Source of the DNA: Merdivicinus sp050943495
GTDB lineage: Bacteria; Bacillota; Clostridia; Oscillospirales; Ruminococcaceae
DNA: 52,886 nt
Assembly: GCA_050943495.1 (NCBI GenBank)
Contig: JBMNPH010000015.1
Coordinates: 1 to 52,886, forward strand
Direction: 5' to 3'
The position numbers were made by a program, and so were the translations under genes. This document shows positions 32,542 through 40,626 of this stretch, one piece after another (the first letter of the stretch is position 1; every line of letters begins with the position of its first letter). A model generated the notes under the pieces. That model did not search any database and was not told the origin of the DNA. It saw only the letters and a program-made list of their open reading frames with translations.

Positions 32542-33390
32542 TTATTTCTGTTCTTCCTGATTGGCAAGCAGGTAATTTCCAACAACCTCGTCTACCAAAA
32601 ACGCATCTGCGCGTCCGGCCTGCAAATCCATGAATGCCGTGACGTTTTCATCGTATGTCTGTACCGTTACTTTGTCAGCTATCGAACTCGATGCAAGAGC
32701 CTGTTCTGCGGAGGAACCTTTTTGCAGCGCTACAATCTTGCCTTCCAGATCCGCCAGCGTTTCGATTCCGCTCGATTCCTTTACGATTACAACCTGCCGG
32801 TTATTCAGATAAGGTTTGGAAAGGAACATGGCTTCTTTCCGTTCATCTGTTACCGTCATACCGTTCCAGATACAGTCGATGTTGCCGTTTTCCAGTTCCA
32901 TCTCCTTGGTATCCCAGTTGATCGGCTGTGCTTCAAATTCCACACCCAAACGTTCTGCTACTTCTGCAGCCAGCTCAATATCTACGCCCACGATGTTGTT
33001 TTCTTCATCCCGGAATCCCATTGGCGGGAAGCTGTCGTCCAAGCCGATGATGAATTTGCCGCGTTCTTTCAGATCTTCCAGCGAGGTGTCATCCGATGCA
33101 ATTTCCTTATCAGCCGGATAATCCTGATCGTTGATGATTAAATTCGTTCCAAACCATTTTTCCGAAATTTCTGCAGCGGTTCCGTCTTCAACCATTTCGT
33201 CGAGGATTTTCTGCACCTCTTTTGCCAGCGCGACATCGTCCGGCCGGAAGCCGATTGCATATACCTCGGAACCGAGATCTTCTTCTAATACTTTATATGT
33301 ATCCTCGTTTTTTTCTCCGCAGGAAGCAAGGGCGGCTGTCGAAATAGCTGCTGCCAGAATAGCAGCGATGAATCTTTTCCATTTTTTCAT
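32542..33390 (-). CDS. Amino acid-binding lipoprotein (transporter substrate-binding domain)
   Basis: The 282-residue protein has a lipoprotein signal ending LASC with lipidated Cys24 and a type 2 periplasmic-binding fold. Characteristic blocks are GKFIIGLDDSFPPMGFRDEENNIVGVDIEL (split, about 110-140), the WDTKEMELENGNIDCIWNGM hinge segment, and GKIVALQKGSSAEQAL. An unusual feature is an N-terminal segment (about 34-85: EVYAIGFRPDDVALAKEVQK then GTAAEISEKWFGTN) that looks like the C-terminal helix of a second copy of the domain, suggesting circular permutation. Possible substrates are polar amino acids or cystine. Confidence 0.93.
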   Translation of the reverse strand: MKKWKRFIAAILAAAISTAALASCGEKNEDTYKVLEEDLGSEVYAIGFRPDDVALAKEVQKILDEMVEDGTAAEISEKWFGTNLIINDQDYPADKEIASDDTSLEDLKERGKFIIGLDDSFPPMGFRDEENNIVGVDIELAAEVAERLGVEFEAQPINWDTKEMELENGNIDCIWNGMTVTDERKEAMFLSKPYLNNRQVVIVKESSGIETLADLEGKIVALQKGSSAEQALASSSIADKVTVQTYDENVTAFMDLQAGRADAFLVDEVVGNYLLANQEEQK

Positions 33391-33443
33391 GATACACGCA
33401 TCCTTTTTTGGTAATTGCAGCGCAGGCTGCTGAACACTGCTCT

Positions 33444-33472
33444 ATTATAGCATTAACACGCTAAAGTGTCAA
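33444..33472 (-). promoter_or_regulatory. Promoter of the amino acid ABC operon
   Basis: Minus strand TTGACA (33467-33472), 17-base spacer, TATAAT (33444-33449): full consensus. TTGACAC and GTGTTAA flank TTTAGC as an inverted repeat (6 of 7 bases) over the -35 box, a candidate repressor site. Confidence 0.85.
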
Positions 33473-33556
33473 CGGATTTTGAACAATTTTTGACTATACC
33501 GGAAAAATTAGAGAATTTGGACAAGAAATCGCCGCGGAATTTGTGAGAAAGATTCC

Positions 33557-33585
33557 TTGTCGAAAGGGGGGATCTATGCTATAAT
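33557..33585 (+). promoter_or_regulatory. Promoter of the paaK-iorAB operon
   Basis: TTGTCG (33557-33562), 17-base spacer, TATAAT (33580-33585), about 150 bases before paaK. The rest of this 348-base gap holds only the divergent promoter and an unstructured leader. Confidence 0.7.
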
Positions 33586-33738
33586 GAATACCATTACATA
33601 TTTGCTTTAAAGCAATGAAATTATTTGAAAAATCCGCAGAATATTCCATCAAATCATTCAAAACCCTTGCAAAATGTGGCGAATGATAGTAAAATAATAA
33701 TATCGCGATGGAAATTGCGTCGGAAAGGATGAAAGTTC

Positions 33739-35046
33739 ATGTTTTTTCAGAAGGATCTGGAAACAATGCCGCGGGAGAAAATCCGCGAAATTCAACTGGA
33801 ACGTTTGAAGTGGGTCGTGAATTACTGCTATGAAAACGTTCCGTTTTATCACAAACGTCTGGATGAAGCGGGCGTACAGCCGGATAAAATTAAGCAATTG
33901 TCGGATGTACAGTATATTCCCTTTACAACAAAAGAGGATATCCGCGATACCTATCCCTATGGTTTGTTTGCCCAGCCTCTGAAAAAAATTGTCCGCATTC
34001 ATGCTTCCAGCGGTACAACCGGCAAGCCAACTGTCGTCGGTTACACCCGCAAGGACCTCGATACCTGGTCCGATTTGGTGGCCCGCCTTTGTGTGGCGGT
34101 CGGCACTACCGATGAAGATATTGTACAGATTGCGTTTGGCTACGGCCTCTTTACCGGCGCTCTGGGCCTGCATTACGGCCTCGAGAAAATCGGCGCTTCG
34201 GTCATTCCGATTTCCAGCGGCAATACCGAAAAACAGGTCATGATCCTCAAGGACTTCGGAACAACTGCTCTGGTCAGCACTCCTTCCTATGCTCTCTACA
34301 TGAGCGAGGTCGCGAGAGAAAAGGGCGTTCTGGATGATCTGAAGCTGCGGCTCGGCCTCTTCGGTTCGGAGGGATGCACCCCCGAAATGCGCGATCAGGT
34401 GGAGAAAGGATTCCACCTCTTTGCAACCGACAACTACGGCATGAGCGAGCTGATGGGCCCCGGCGTTTCCGGCGAATGCATTTACCGCGAAGGAATGCAC
34501 ATTGCAGAGGACCATTTCCTGCCGGAACTGATTAACTCGGAAACTGGCGAAGTCCTCGGCGAAGGTGAGACCGGTGAATTGGTTATGACAACCTTGACCA
34601 AGGAAGGATTCCCGCTGCTGCGTTACCGCACCAAGGATCTGACTCGGATCAATTATGAGCCCTGCAAATGCGGCCGTACCTTCGCCCGTATGGATAAGAT
34701 CAAAGGCAGAAGCGACGATATGATGAAGATCCGCGGCGTCAATGTCTTCCCGACCCAGATCGAAAGCGTTTTGGTCGGCCTTCCTTATATTGGGCCCCAC
34801 TACCAGCTGGTTCTCCGCCGGGAAGGATTCATGGATACCCTTGAGGTGAAGGTCGAGCTGATCGACGGAAGCATTCTGGATGAATACAAGAAACTGTCCG
34901 AAATCCAGAAGAACGTCAAATTCCAGCTGAAAACAGTTCTGGGAATCGAAACGATTGTCACTCTCTGCGAACCCAAATCCATTGAGCGGTTCCAGGGGAA
35001 GGCAAAGCGGATTATCGATCTGCGCACTCAGGACAGCAATAAATAA
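33739..35046 (+). CDS. paaK: Phenylacetate-CoA ligase
   Basis: The 435-residue AMP-forming ligase activates aryl acetates: arylacetate + ATP + CoA gives arylacetyl-CoA. Key blocks are the P-loop-like RIHASSGTTGKPTVVGYT (about 90-107), the substrate pocket segment QIAFGYGLFTGALGLHYG, NYGMSELMGPGVSGEC with the adenylate-binding YGxxE, RYRTKDLTRI and the hinge RSDDMMKIRGVNVFP. Length matches the family. Downstream iorAB makes arylacetyl-CoA from aromatic amino acids, so here it may run in the ATP-forming direction or recycle free acids. It starts an operon with iorA 27 bases later. Confidence 0.95.
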   Translation: MFFQKDLETMPREKIREIQLERLKWVVNYCYENVPFYHKRLDEAGVQPDKIKQLSDVQYIPFTTKEDIRDTYPYGLFAQPLKKIVRIHASSGTTGKPTVVGYTRKDLDTWSDLVARLCVAVGTTDEDIVQIAFGYGLFTGALGLHYGLEKIGASVIPISSGNTEKQVMILKDFGTTALVSTPSYALYMSEVAREKGVLDDLKLRLGLFGSEGCTPEMRDQVEKGFHLFATDNYGMSELMGPGVSGECIYREGMHIAEDHFLPELINSETGEVLGEGETGELVMTTLTKEGFPLLRYRTKDLTRINYEPCKCGRTFARMDKIKGRSDDMMKIRGVNVFPTQIESVLVGLPYIGPHYQLVLRREGFMDTLEVKVELIDGSILDEYKKLSEIQKNVKFQLKTVLGIETIVTLCEPKSIERFQGKAKRIIDLRTQDSNK

Positions 35047-35073
35047 GATGTCATTGTAGAAAGGATGAAACCT

Positions 35074-36810
35074 TTGAAAGAATTACTGCTTGGCAACGAA
35101 GCGGTTGCCAGAGGACTTTATGAAGCAGGTGTGGGCATTGTTTCCAGCTACCCCGGAACCCCCAGCACCGAGATTACCGAGGCAGCCGCCAAATATCCCG
35201 AGATTTACGCCGAATGGGCACCCAATGAAAAGGTGGCAACAGAGGTCGCCATCGGCAGCGCAATCGGCGGAAAACGCGCCTTCTGTGGTATGAAGCACGT
35301 GGGCCTCAATGTGGCCGCCGACCCGCTGTTTACGGTTTCCTATGCTGGCGTCAATGCGGGACTGGTCATCGGCGTCGCTGATGACCCCGGTATGCATTCT
35401 TCCCAGAATGAACAGGATTCCCGCCATTATGCCATCGCGGCTAAAGTTCCCATGCTGGAACCTGCGGATTCTGCGGATGCATGTGCATTTACCAAGGCAG
35501 CCTATGAGCTTTCGGAACAGTTCGATACCCCCGTCCTTCTGCGCATGTCCACCCGCATTTCCCATTCGCAGAGCCTTGTTGAGCTTTCTGAACCGATCGT
35601 TCCGGAAAAGAAAGAATATGTCAAAAATCCTGCTAAATATGTAATGATGCCGGCTTTTGCCAAGGCAAAACACGTTGTAGTAGAGGAACGTACCGCAAAA
35701 CTGGTTGAATTTGCGGAAACCACCTCTCTGAATCAGATTTTCTGGAATGATACCAAAATCGGTGTCATTGCTGCGGGAAGTACTTATCAATATGCGCGGG
35801 AAGTCCTGGGCGATCGGGCCAGCTATCTGAAATTGGGGATGGTGAACCCACTGCCGGTACAGCTGATCCGTGATTTTGCTGCGAAAGTAGAAACACTTTA
35901 TGTCATCGAGGAACTGGATGACATCATCGAGACCCACTGCCGTAAAATCGGCGTCAAAGTAATCGGCAAGGAACTGTTCCCGTGGATCGGGGAGTTCTCG
36001 CAGAAGCTGATTGCTGAAAAACTTTTTGGTGAAAAGGAAAATACCTTTACATTCCCGGAATCCGTTCCGATGCGTCCGCCCGTCCTCTGCGCAGGATGCC
36101 CTCACCGCGGCCTGTTTTTTGTCCTGAATCAGCTCAAGGTCACGGTTTCCGGCGACATCGGCTGCTATACCCTGGGCGCCAGTGCGCCGCTGTCCGCTAT
36201 GGACACCACGATCTGCATGGGCGCTTCTGTTTCCGGCCTGCATGGCTTTAATATGGCCAGAGGCGGCGACTCTGCTGCCAAATCCGTAGCTGTGATCGGC
36301 GATTCTACCTTCATTCATTCCGGCATCACCGGCCTGATCAACATCGCTTACAACCAGGGACATTCGACTGTCATCATCTTGGATAACTCCATCACCGGCA
36401 TGACCGGCCATCAGCAGAATCCCACCACCGGTTATACCCTTAAGGGCGATCCCACCGCAAAAGTCAGCCTTGAAAAACTGTGCGACGCCGTCGGAATTAA
36501 CCGCGTCCGCGTGGTTGACCCCTATAACCTCGCCGAAACCCGCAGAGTCATTGAAGAGGAACTTGCTTCGGAGGAACCTTCCGTTGTCATTTCCCGCCGT
36601 CCCTGCGCTCTGCTTAAGTATGTCAAACATAAAAAACCGCTCAAGATCGTCACCGAGAATTGCCGCGGCTGTAAGGCCTGCCTGCGCCTGGGCTGCCCGG
36701 CGATCAGCGTCGTCAACGGGAAGGCTGTCATTGATGATACTCAATGTGTTGGCTGCGGTCTGTGCGCGGACCTGTGCAAATTCCATGCCATTGCTTCAGA
36801 GGAGGAATAA
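35074..36810 (+). CDS. iorA: Indolepyruvate:ferredoxin oxidoreductase, alpha subunit
   Basis: The 578-residue subunit binds thiamine diphosphate and oxidatively decarboxylates aryl pyruvates to arylacetyl-CoA, reducing ferredoxin. I chose TTG at 35074, giving MKELLLGNEAVARGLYEAGV as in homologs, with AAAGG nine bases upstream; the ATG at 35065 abuts AAAGG too closely. Visible blocks: SSYPGTPSTEITE near the N-terminus, CAGCPHRGLFF, GDIGCYTLGA and GDSTFIHSGITGLINIAYNQ (the ThDP site). The C-terminal domain has two [4Fe-4S] motifs, CRGCKACLRLGCPA and CVGCGLCADLCKFHA. Confidence 0.96.
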   Translation: MKELLLGNEAVARGLYEAGVGIVSSYPGTPSTEITEAAAKYPEIYAEWAPNEKVATEVAIGSAIGGKRAFCGMKHVGLNVAADPLFTVSYAGVNAGLVIGVADDPGMHSSQNEQDSRHYAIAAKVPMLEPADSADACAFTKAAYELSEQFDTPVLLRMSTRISHSQSLVELSEPIVPEKKEYVKNPAKYVMMPAFAKAKHVVVEERTAKLVEFAETTSLNQIFWNDTKIGVIAAGSTYQYAREVLGDRASYLKLGMVNPLPVQLIRDFAAKVETLYVIEELDDIIETHCRKIGVKVIGKELFPWIGEFSQKLIAEKLFGEKENTFTFPESVPMRPPVLCAGCPHRGLFFVLNQLKVTVSGDIGCYTLGASAPLSAMDTTICMGASVSGLHGFNMARGGDSAAKSVAVIGDSTFIHSGITGLINIAYNQGHSTVIILDNSITGMTGHQQNPTTGYTLKGDPTAKVSLEKLCDAVGINRVRVVDPYNLAETRRVIEEELASEEPSVVISRRPCALLKYVKHKKPLKIVTENCRGCKACLRLGCPAISVVNGKAVIDDTQCVGCGLCADLCKFHAIASEEE

Positions 36811-36813
36811 ACC

Positions 36814-37392
36814 ATGAATCAGAATATTATGATTGTCGGCGTCGGCGGGCAGGGAAGCCTGCTGGCCAGCAAACTCCTCGGTCATGTGGTGATGCAGGCG
36901 GGTTACGACGTTAAAGTCTCCGAAGTGCACGGCATGTCCCAGCGCGGCGGTTCGGTCGTCACCTATGTCAAGTATTCGGATGAGAAAGTCTGGTCTCCGG
37001 TCATCAATGAGGGGGAAGCAGATATCATCATTTCTTTTGAATTGCTGGAGGCAGCACGCTGGGTCTCCTTCCTGAAAAAGGACGGTACCCTCGTCGTTAA
37101 TAATCAGGAAATCGCCCCCATGCCCGTTATCACCGGCGCGGCTGTCTATCCCGAACAAATCGCCGAGAAACTCCGTACCATCGGCGTGAATCTGAAGCTG
37201 GTGGATGCTCTTTCCCTCGCGGAAGAGGCCGGTTCCGCCAAAGCAACCAACGTGGTTTTGATGGGCGCTGTCGCCAATGCAATGGATTTCCCGGAGGAAA
37301 TGTGGCAGAAAGCGATTGAAGAATGCGTTCCGCCCAAATTCCTCGAGCTGAACCGGAAAGCCTTTGCCCTTGGCAGAAGCCATCAGGCATAA
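36814..37392 (+). CDS. iorB: Indolepyruvate:ferredoxin oxidoreductase, beta subunit
   Basis: This 192-residue gamma-domain-type subunit starts three bases after iorA. It begins MIVGVGGQGSLLASKLLG after a short leader and has HGMSQRGGSVVTYVK (about 43-57), the typical POR gamma/beta signatures that contact CoA. It pairs with the alpha subunit. Length is normal. Codon use here favours C/G in third positions, as in paaK and iorA, unlike the sugar loci. Confidence 0.95.
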   Translation: MNQNIMIVGVGGQGSLLASKLLGHVVMQAGYDVKVSEVHGMSQRGGSVVTYVKYSDEKVWSPVINEGEADIIISFELLEAARWVSFLKKDGTLVVNNQEIAPMPVITGAAVYPEQIAEKLRTIGVNLKLVDALSLAEEAGSAKATNVVLMGAVANAMDFPEEMWQKAIEECVPPKFLELNRKAFALGRSHQA

Positions 37393-37411
37393 TCAGAAGG
37401 GATGGATCGTC

Positions 37412-37843
37412 ATGATTACCAGGCAATTGTCTGTATTCGTCGAAAATAAACCGGGCCGCCTTGCGGAAATTACTGCAATCCTTGCCCGGGAAGGCGTTGA
37501 TATCCGCGCGGTTACCGTATCCGATACCACCGACTTCGGAATCCTTCGCCTTATTCTCAATGATCCCGACCGCGGCTGTGAGGTTCTTCGCGCCCATGGC
37601 TGCACCGTTTCGCTGACCTCCGTGATTATTATCAAGATCAGCGACCAGCCGGGCGGCTTGGCACAGCCTATGAAGCTTCTCTATGAAAATGGCATCAGCG
37701 TTGAGTATATGTATGCCTTCCTGTCCAAAATCCAGGACAGCGCCAGCGTGATCCTCCGCGTCGATGACTGCGATAAGGCGATCCGCCTGCTTTCGGAGAA
37801 GGGAATTACTCTCATCGGTGAGGATGAAATTCGTAATATGTAA
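37412..37843 (+). CDS. Tandem ACT-domain protein
   Basis: The 143-residue protein contains two ACT domains: MITRQLSVFVENKPGRLAEI (about 1-65) and IIIKISDQPGGLAQPMKLLY (about 72-140). ACT domains bind amino acids. The start ATG has AAGGGATGG upstream; a longer frame would overlap iorB. Such proteins regularly accompany iorAB and paaK in Clostridia and are thought to sense aromatic amino acids, although their action is not established. Confidence 0.92.
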   Translation: MITRQLSVFVENKPGRLAEITAILAREGVDIRAVTVSDTTDFGILRLILNDPDRGCEVLRAHGCTVSLTSVIIIKISDQPGGLAQPMKLLYENGISVEYMYAFLSKIQDSASVILRVDDCDKAIRLLSEKGITLIGEDEIRNM

Positions 37844-37850
37844 AATTTTG

Positions 37851-37884
37851 CCGGCAGAATCTTTCTGCCGGTCATTATTTTTTC
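37851..37884 (+). terminator. Terminator after the ACT gene
   Basis: CCGGCAG (37851-37857) and CTGCCGG (37865-37871) form a 7-bp stem, followed by TCATTATTTTTT. Confidence 0.8.
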
Positions 37885-37914
37885 CATTTGTTGAGGATAT
37901 TTTTCACAAAATAC

Positions 37915-37943
37915 TTGATTTTATTTTCTTGAAATGGTATAAT
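37915..37943 (+). promoter_or_regulatory. Promoter of the PRTase-like gene
   Basis: TTGATT (37915-37920), 17-base spacer, TATAAT (37938-37943), 38 bases before the TTG start. Confidence 0.7.
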
Positions 37944-37980
37944 AGAAACATAAATTAACTGCCGAAAGGGAGGATGTATT

Positions 37981-38619
37981 TTGGAAAAGAGAGCTATTCG
38001 GATTAAGGCGAAACGGAATGGGAAAATGACGATTTCGATTATTCCCGGGCATTTCGCCACCAATCACTCCCACGTCAACTACTATATCGATTTGACCGCA
38101 ATTAAGCATCGCTGCAAAATGGCGGAAGAAGCTGCCCGTACTTTGGCGGATTGCTATCATCATACCGATATTGATACCATTATTTGCATGGATGGTTGCG
38201 AAGTGATCGGCGGATTTCTGGCCTCTCTCCTCTCTCAGGATGGATCTCGTTCCATCAACAGTCAGAAGGATATCTGCGTCATTACGCCCGAGTTTAATTC
38301 CAACAGCCAGCTGATTTTCCGGGACAATATCCAGGGAATGGTCTGGAATAAAAATGTTTTGCTGCTCATCGCCTCGGCTACCACCGGAAAAACCATCAAT
38401 CGTTCGCTTGAGTGCATCAAATACTATGGCGGCAAGGTTGTGGGAATTTCTGCGATCTTCAGCGCCATTTCCGAGATGAATGGCATCCAGGTGGATTCCA
38501 TTTTTACAACCGACGATATTCCGAACTATCATACTTACGATTTTAAAGATTGCCCGGAATGCAAAGAACAGCATAAGATCGATGCAATTGTAAACAGCTT
38601 CGGCTACTCTAAGATTTAG
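37981..38619 (+). CDS. Phosphoribosyltransferase-fold protein with altered PRPP motif
   Basis: The 212-residue protein starts at TTG, eight bases after GGAGG. The fold order resembles orotate PRTases: DTIICMDGCEVIGGFLASLL (about 57-76, PRPP-contact loop region), then VLLLIASATTGKTINRSLEC (about 122-141), corresponding to the PRPP-binding motif. In active enzymes two acidic residues precede the T-T-G; here they are replaced by I-A-S-A. It ends with a Cys pair CPEC (about 192-195). It may bind nucleotides without transferase activity, or belong to a divergent enzyme class. It is a monocistronic unit with its own promoter and terminator. Confidence 0.75.
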   Translation: MEKRAIRIKAKRNGKMTISIIPGHFATNHSHVNYYIDLTAIKHRCKMAEEAARTLADCYHHTDIDTIICMDGCEVIGGFLASLLSQDGSRSINSQKDICVITPEFNSNSQLIFRDNIQGMVWNKNVLLLIASATTGKTINRSLECIKYYGGKVVGISAIFSAISEMNGIQVDSIFTTDDIPNYHTYDFKDCPECKEQHKIDAIVNSFGYSKI

Positions 38620-38632
38620 AATCAAAAAAGTG

Positions 38633-38660
38633 ACGCCCGCCAGATAAGGCGGGCGTTTTT
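38633..38660 (+). terminator. Terminator after the PRTase-like gene
   Basis: ACGCCCGCC (38633-38641) and GGCGGGCGT (38648-38656) form a perfect 9-bp stem followed by TTTTTG. Confidence 0.9.
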
Positions 38661-38733
38661 GTCTTAGTAGGATTATGGTCGTTTTGCTTGTTTGAAACTG
38701 GCTCTATCCCTCAACATGTACTACAAATTATAC

Positions 38734-39192
38734 TTATGATCTGTAAATATTATACGCTTGTTCAACTGCCCAGATTTGATGAGGCAAAAATAATTTCTCT
38801 TTGATCTCATCAAAAGTTAACCACACGAGATAGTGATCCGGTTCAGTTGGTTCTGAAATAATATCTCCAATCTCCATGTAATAGAAATAGCCAATACCGT
38901 GGAAATTTGTTTTCGTTTGTTCTATAAATTGATAGTAATCACTTTTGCATACAAATTCTTTTGGAACTACAGAAAGACCTGCCTCTTCTAATGTTTCTCT
39001 AATGATGCAGTCAGCATGCGTTTCATTATCTTCAATGCCACCGCCAAGCAAAAAATAACCTTTTTCGCCATTATGCAAATGAGTCATTGCAACAGGTATT
39101 TTGCCCTCAGCAGAAAATCCTATCCCATATGCGCCAGTTCGTTCTTTGTATACGATATTGGCCTTTTTTATACCAAATGTTTTTTCTAGCAT
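38734..39192 (-). CDS. Nudix hydrolase
   Basis: The 152-residue protein contains a full Nudix box from Gly51: GGIEDNETHADC then IIRETLEEAGL (pattern Gx5Ex7REUxEExGU), whose Glu residues bind Mg2+. The family hydrolyses nucleoside diphosphate derivatives; substrate is not predictable. AGGAGG lies seven bases before the ATG. It lies 40 bases downstream of the hflX gene on the same strand and could be cotranscribed with it. Confidence 0.93.
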   Translation of the reverse strand: MLEKTFGIKKANIVYKERTGAYGIGFSAEGKIPVAMTHLHNGEKGYFLLGGGIEDNETHADCIIRETLEEAGLSVVPKEFVCKSDYYQFIEQTKTNFHGIGYFYYMEIGDIISEPTEPDHYLVWLTFDEIKEKLFLPHQIWAVEQAYNIYRS

Positions 39193-39232
39193 GCAGCGAC
39201 CTCCTCTCTATAAAGAATGGAAACTCTATTTT

Positions 39233-40480
39233 TTAGAAAGTCGCAATTTGATATTCTGCAAGGGCATGCTGGTATTGCTTGGGAATGCTCGCGCAGACTC
39301 GAATTCCGTCGTCCTGATACTGGATATCCTGTACCTGCCCGTGTTCCCGGATCAGGTGCAGGGCGCTGCCATCGGAATAGGGGATTAGAAGATTCAGCGT
39401 GCAGATTCGCCCCGACAGCACGTGCTCTATGGCTTCGAACAGCGGAGGAAAGGTCGCTGGATCCAATGCGGATAAAAAAACAGCCCGGTTATTGGATTGC
39501 GGAACAGGATCTGTCGCACGGTCAATTTTGTTGTAAACTGTTATGATCGGCGTATCGCCGCATCCCAGTTCTGCAAGCAGGTTGCGGGTAACATCCAGCT
39601 GCTTATCCGCATCAATACTGGTATAATCGCAGACGTTGAGGATAATATCGGCATCTGCGGCAGCCTCCAGCGTGGAATGAAACGCTTCAATCAACTGATG
39701 CGGCAGCCGCTGAATCAACCCAACCGTGTCAATCAGGATGATATGCTGTCCATTTGGGAGGATCAGTTCCCGTGCCGTGGGATCCAGTGTCGCAAATAGC
39801 TGATTCTGGACATAAACATCCGAAGCGGTCAGCTGATTGAGCAGCGTTGATTTTCCCACGTTCGTATATCCGACCAATGCCACAGTGATGGCATTGTTTT
39901 TTTTGCGGCGTTCCCGGGTGCGTGCGCGCTGGGCACTTAATTCCTCCAGTGCCTCTTCCAGCGCATGGATTCGGCGCCGAATATGCCGCCGGTCGCTTTC
40001 CAGCTTGGTTTCACCGGGACCTCTTGTTCCGATTCCTCCGCCCAATCGCGATAGCTGCTGTCCCATTCCGATCAGCCTGGGAAGCCGGTATTTCTGCTGC
40101 GCCAGCTCAACCTGAAGCCGCCCCTCGTGGGAACGGGCCCGCTGCGCAAAAATGTCGAGGATTAAGGTGGTGCGGTCGATCACTTTGAGCCCCGTAATCG
40201 TTTCAATATTGCGGATCTGAGAACCTGTTAATTCTTCGTCAAAAATCAGAAGATCGATTTGATTTTCTTCGCAGAAAATCTGAATTTCCTGCAATTTTCC
40301 TTCCCCGACAAAGGTTGCCGTATCCGGGGAGGGACGGCTTTGTACAAAGGAATCAATCACTTCTGCGCCGGCAGTATCCGCAAGTTCGGCTAATTCCGCT
40401 AAGGAACGAATCGGGTCATACTCCCCGCTGTCAACTGCTACCAGAACGGCGCGTTCCAGATGAGAATGGACTGGCTGCAT
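39233..40480 (-). CDS. hflX: Ribosome-associated GTPase HflX
   Basis: The 415-residue GTPase splits stalled ribosomes after heat or antibiotic stress. The N-terminal HflX domain carries DTATFVGEGKLQEI and the glycine-rich LIGMGQQLSRLGGGIGTRGP (about 150-169). The G domain has G1 VALVGYTNVGKSTLLNQL, G3 DTVGLIQRLP and G4 NKID. The start is ATG 40480 (MQPVHSHLERAV), with AAGGAG upstream; the reading frame remains open for 84 codons before it but those cover the promoter and are not HflX-like. Confidence 0.95.
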   Translation of the reverse strand: MQPVHSHLERAVLVAVDSGEYDPIRSLAELAELADTAGAEVIDSFVQSRPSPDTATFVGEGKLQEIQIFCEENQIDLLIFDEELTGSQIRNIETITGLKVIDRTTLILDIFAQRARSHEGRLQVELAQQKYRLPRLIGMGQQLSRLGGGIGTRGPGETKLESDRRHIRRRIHALEEALEELSAQRARTRERRKKNNAITVALVGYTNVGKSTLLNQLTASDVYVQNQLFATLDPTARELILPNGQHIILIDTVGLIQRLPHQLIEAFHSTLEAAADADIILNVCDYTSIDADKQLDVTRNLLAELGCGDTPIITVYNKIDRATDPVPQSNNRAVFLSALDPATFPPLFEAIEHVLSGRICTLNLLIPYSDGSALHLIREHGQVQDIQYQDDGIRVCASIPKQYQHALAEYQIATF

Positions 40481-40517
40481 GAGACTCTCCTTTTCAACAA
40501 ATAATCGTATTAAAATT

Positions 40518-40546
40518 ATTATACCGGATTTCGAGAATATTCGCAA
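40518..40546 (-). promoter_or_regulatory. hflX promoter
   Basis: Minus strand TTGCGA (40541-40546), 17-base spacer, TATAAT (40518-40523), 38 bases before the ATG. Confidence 0.7.
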
Positions 40547-40588
40547 CAGTTTGCGGAAAAAAGTCTTTTTTTCCTTAGATAAATATGC

Positions 40589-40594
40589 TATAAT
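40589..40594 (+). promoter_or_regulatory. -10 box of the lactonase gene
   Basis: TATAAT 33 bases before the start codon. The region 17 bases upstream is a T run without a good -35 hexamer, so only the -10 is called. Confidence 0.45.
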
Positions 40595-40626
40595 AAGAAC
40601 AATTTGGCTAGACTCGAGGCGATAAT

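Noticed and set aside
33658..34800. Long minus-strand open frame (380 codons) opposite paaK
   Set aside because: It lies antisense to a clear phenylacetate-CoA ligase with all motifs. Its composition follows from the third-position bias of paaK, and it has no ribosome binding site or family motif.
35083..36786. Minus-strand open frame of 567 codons opposite iorA
   Set aside because: Complete overlap with iorA, whose ThDP and iron-sulfur motifs are unambiguous. The antisense frame is a codon-bias shadow.
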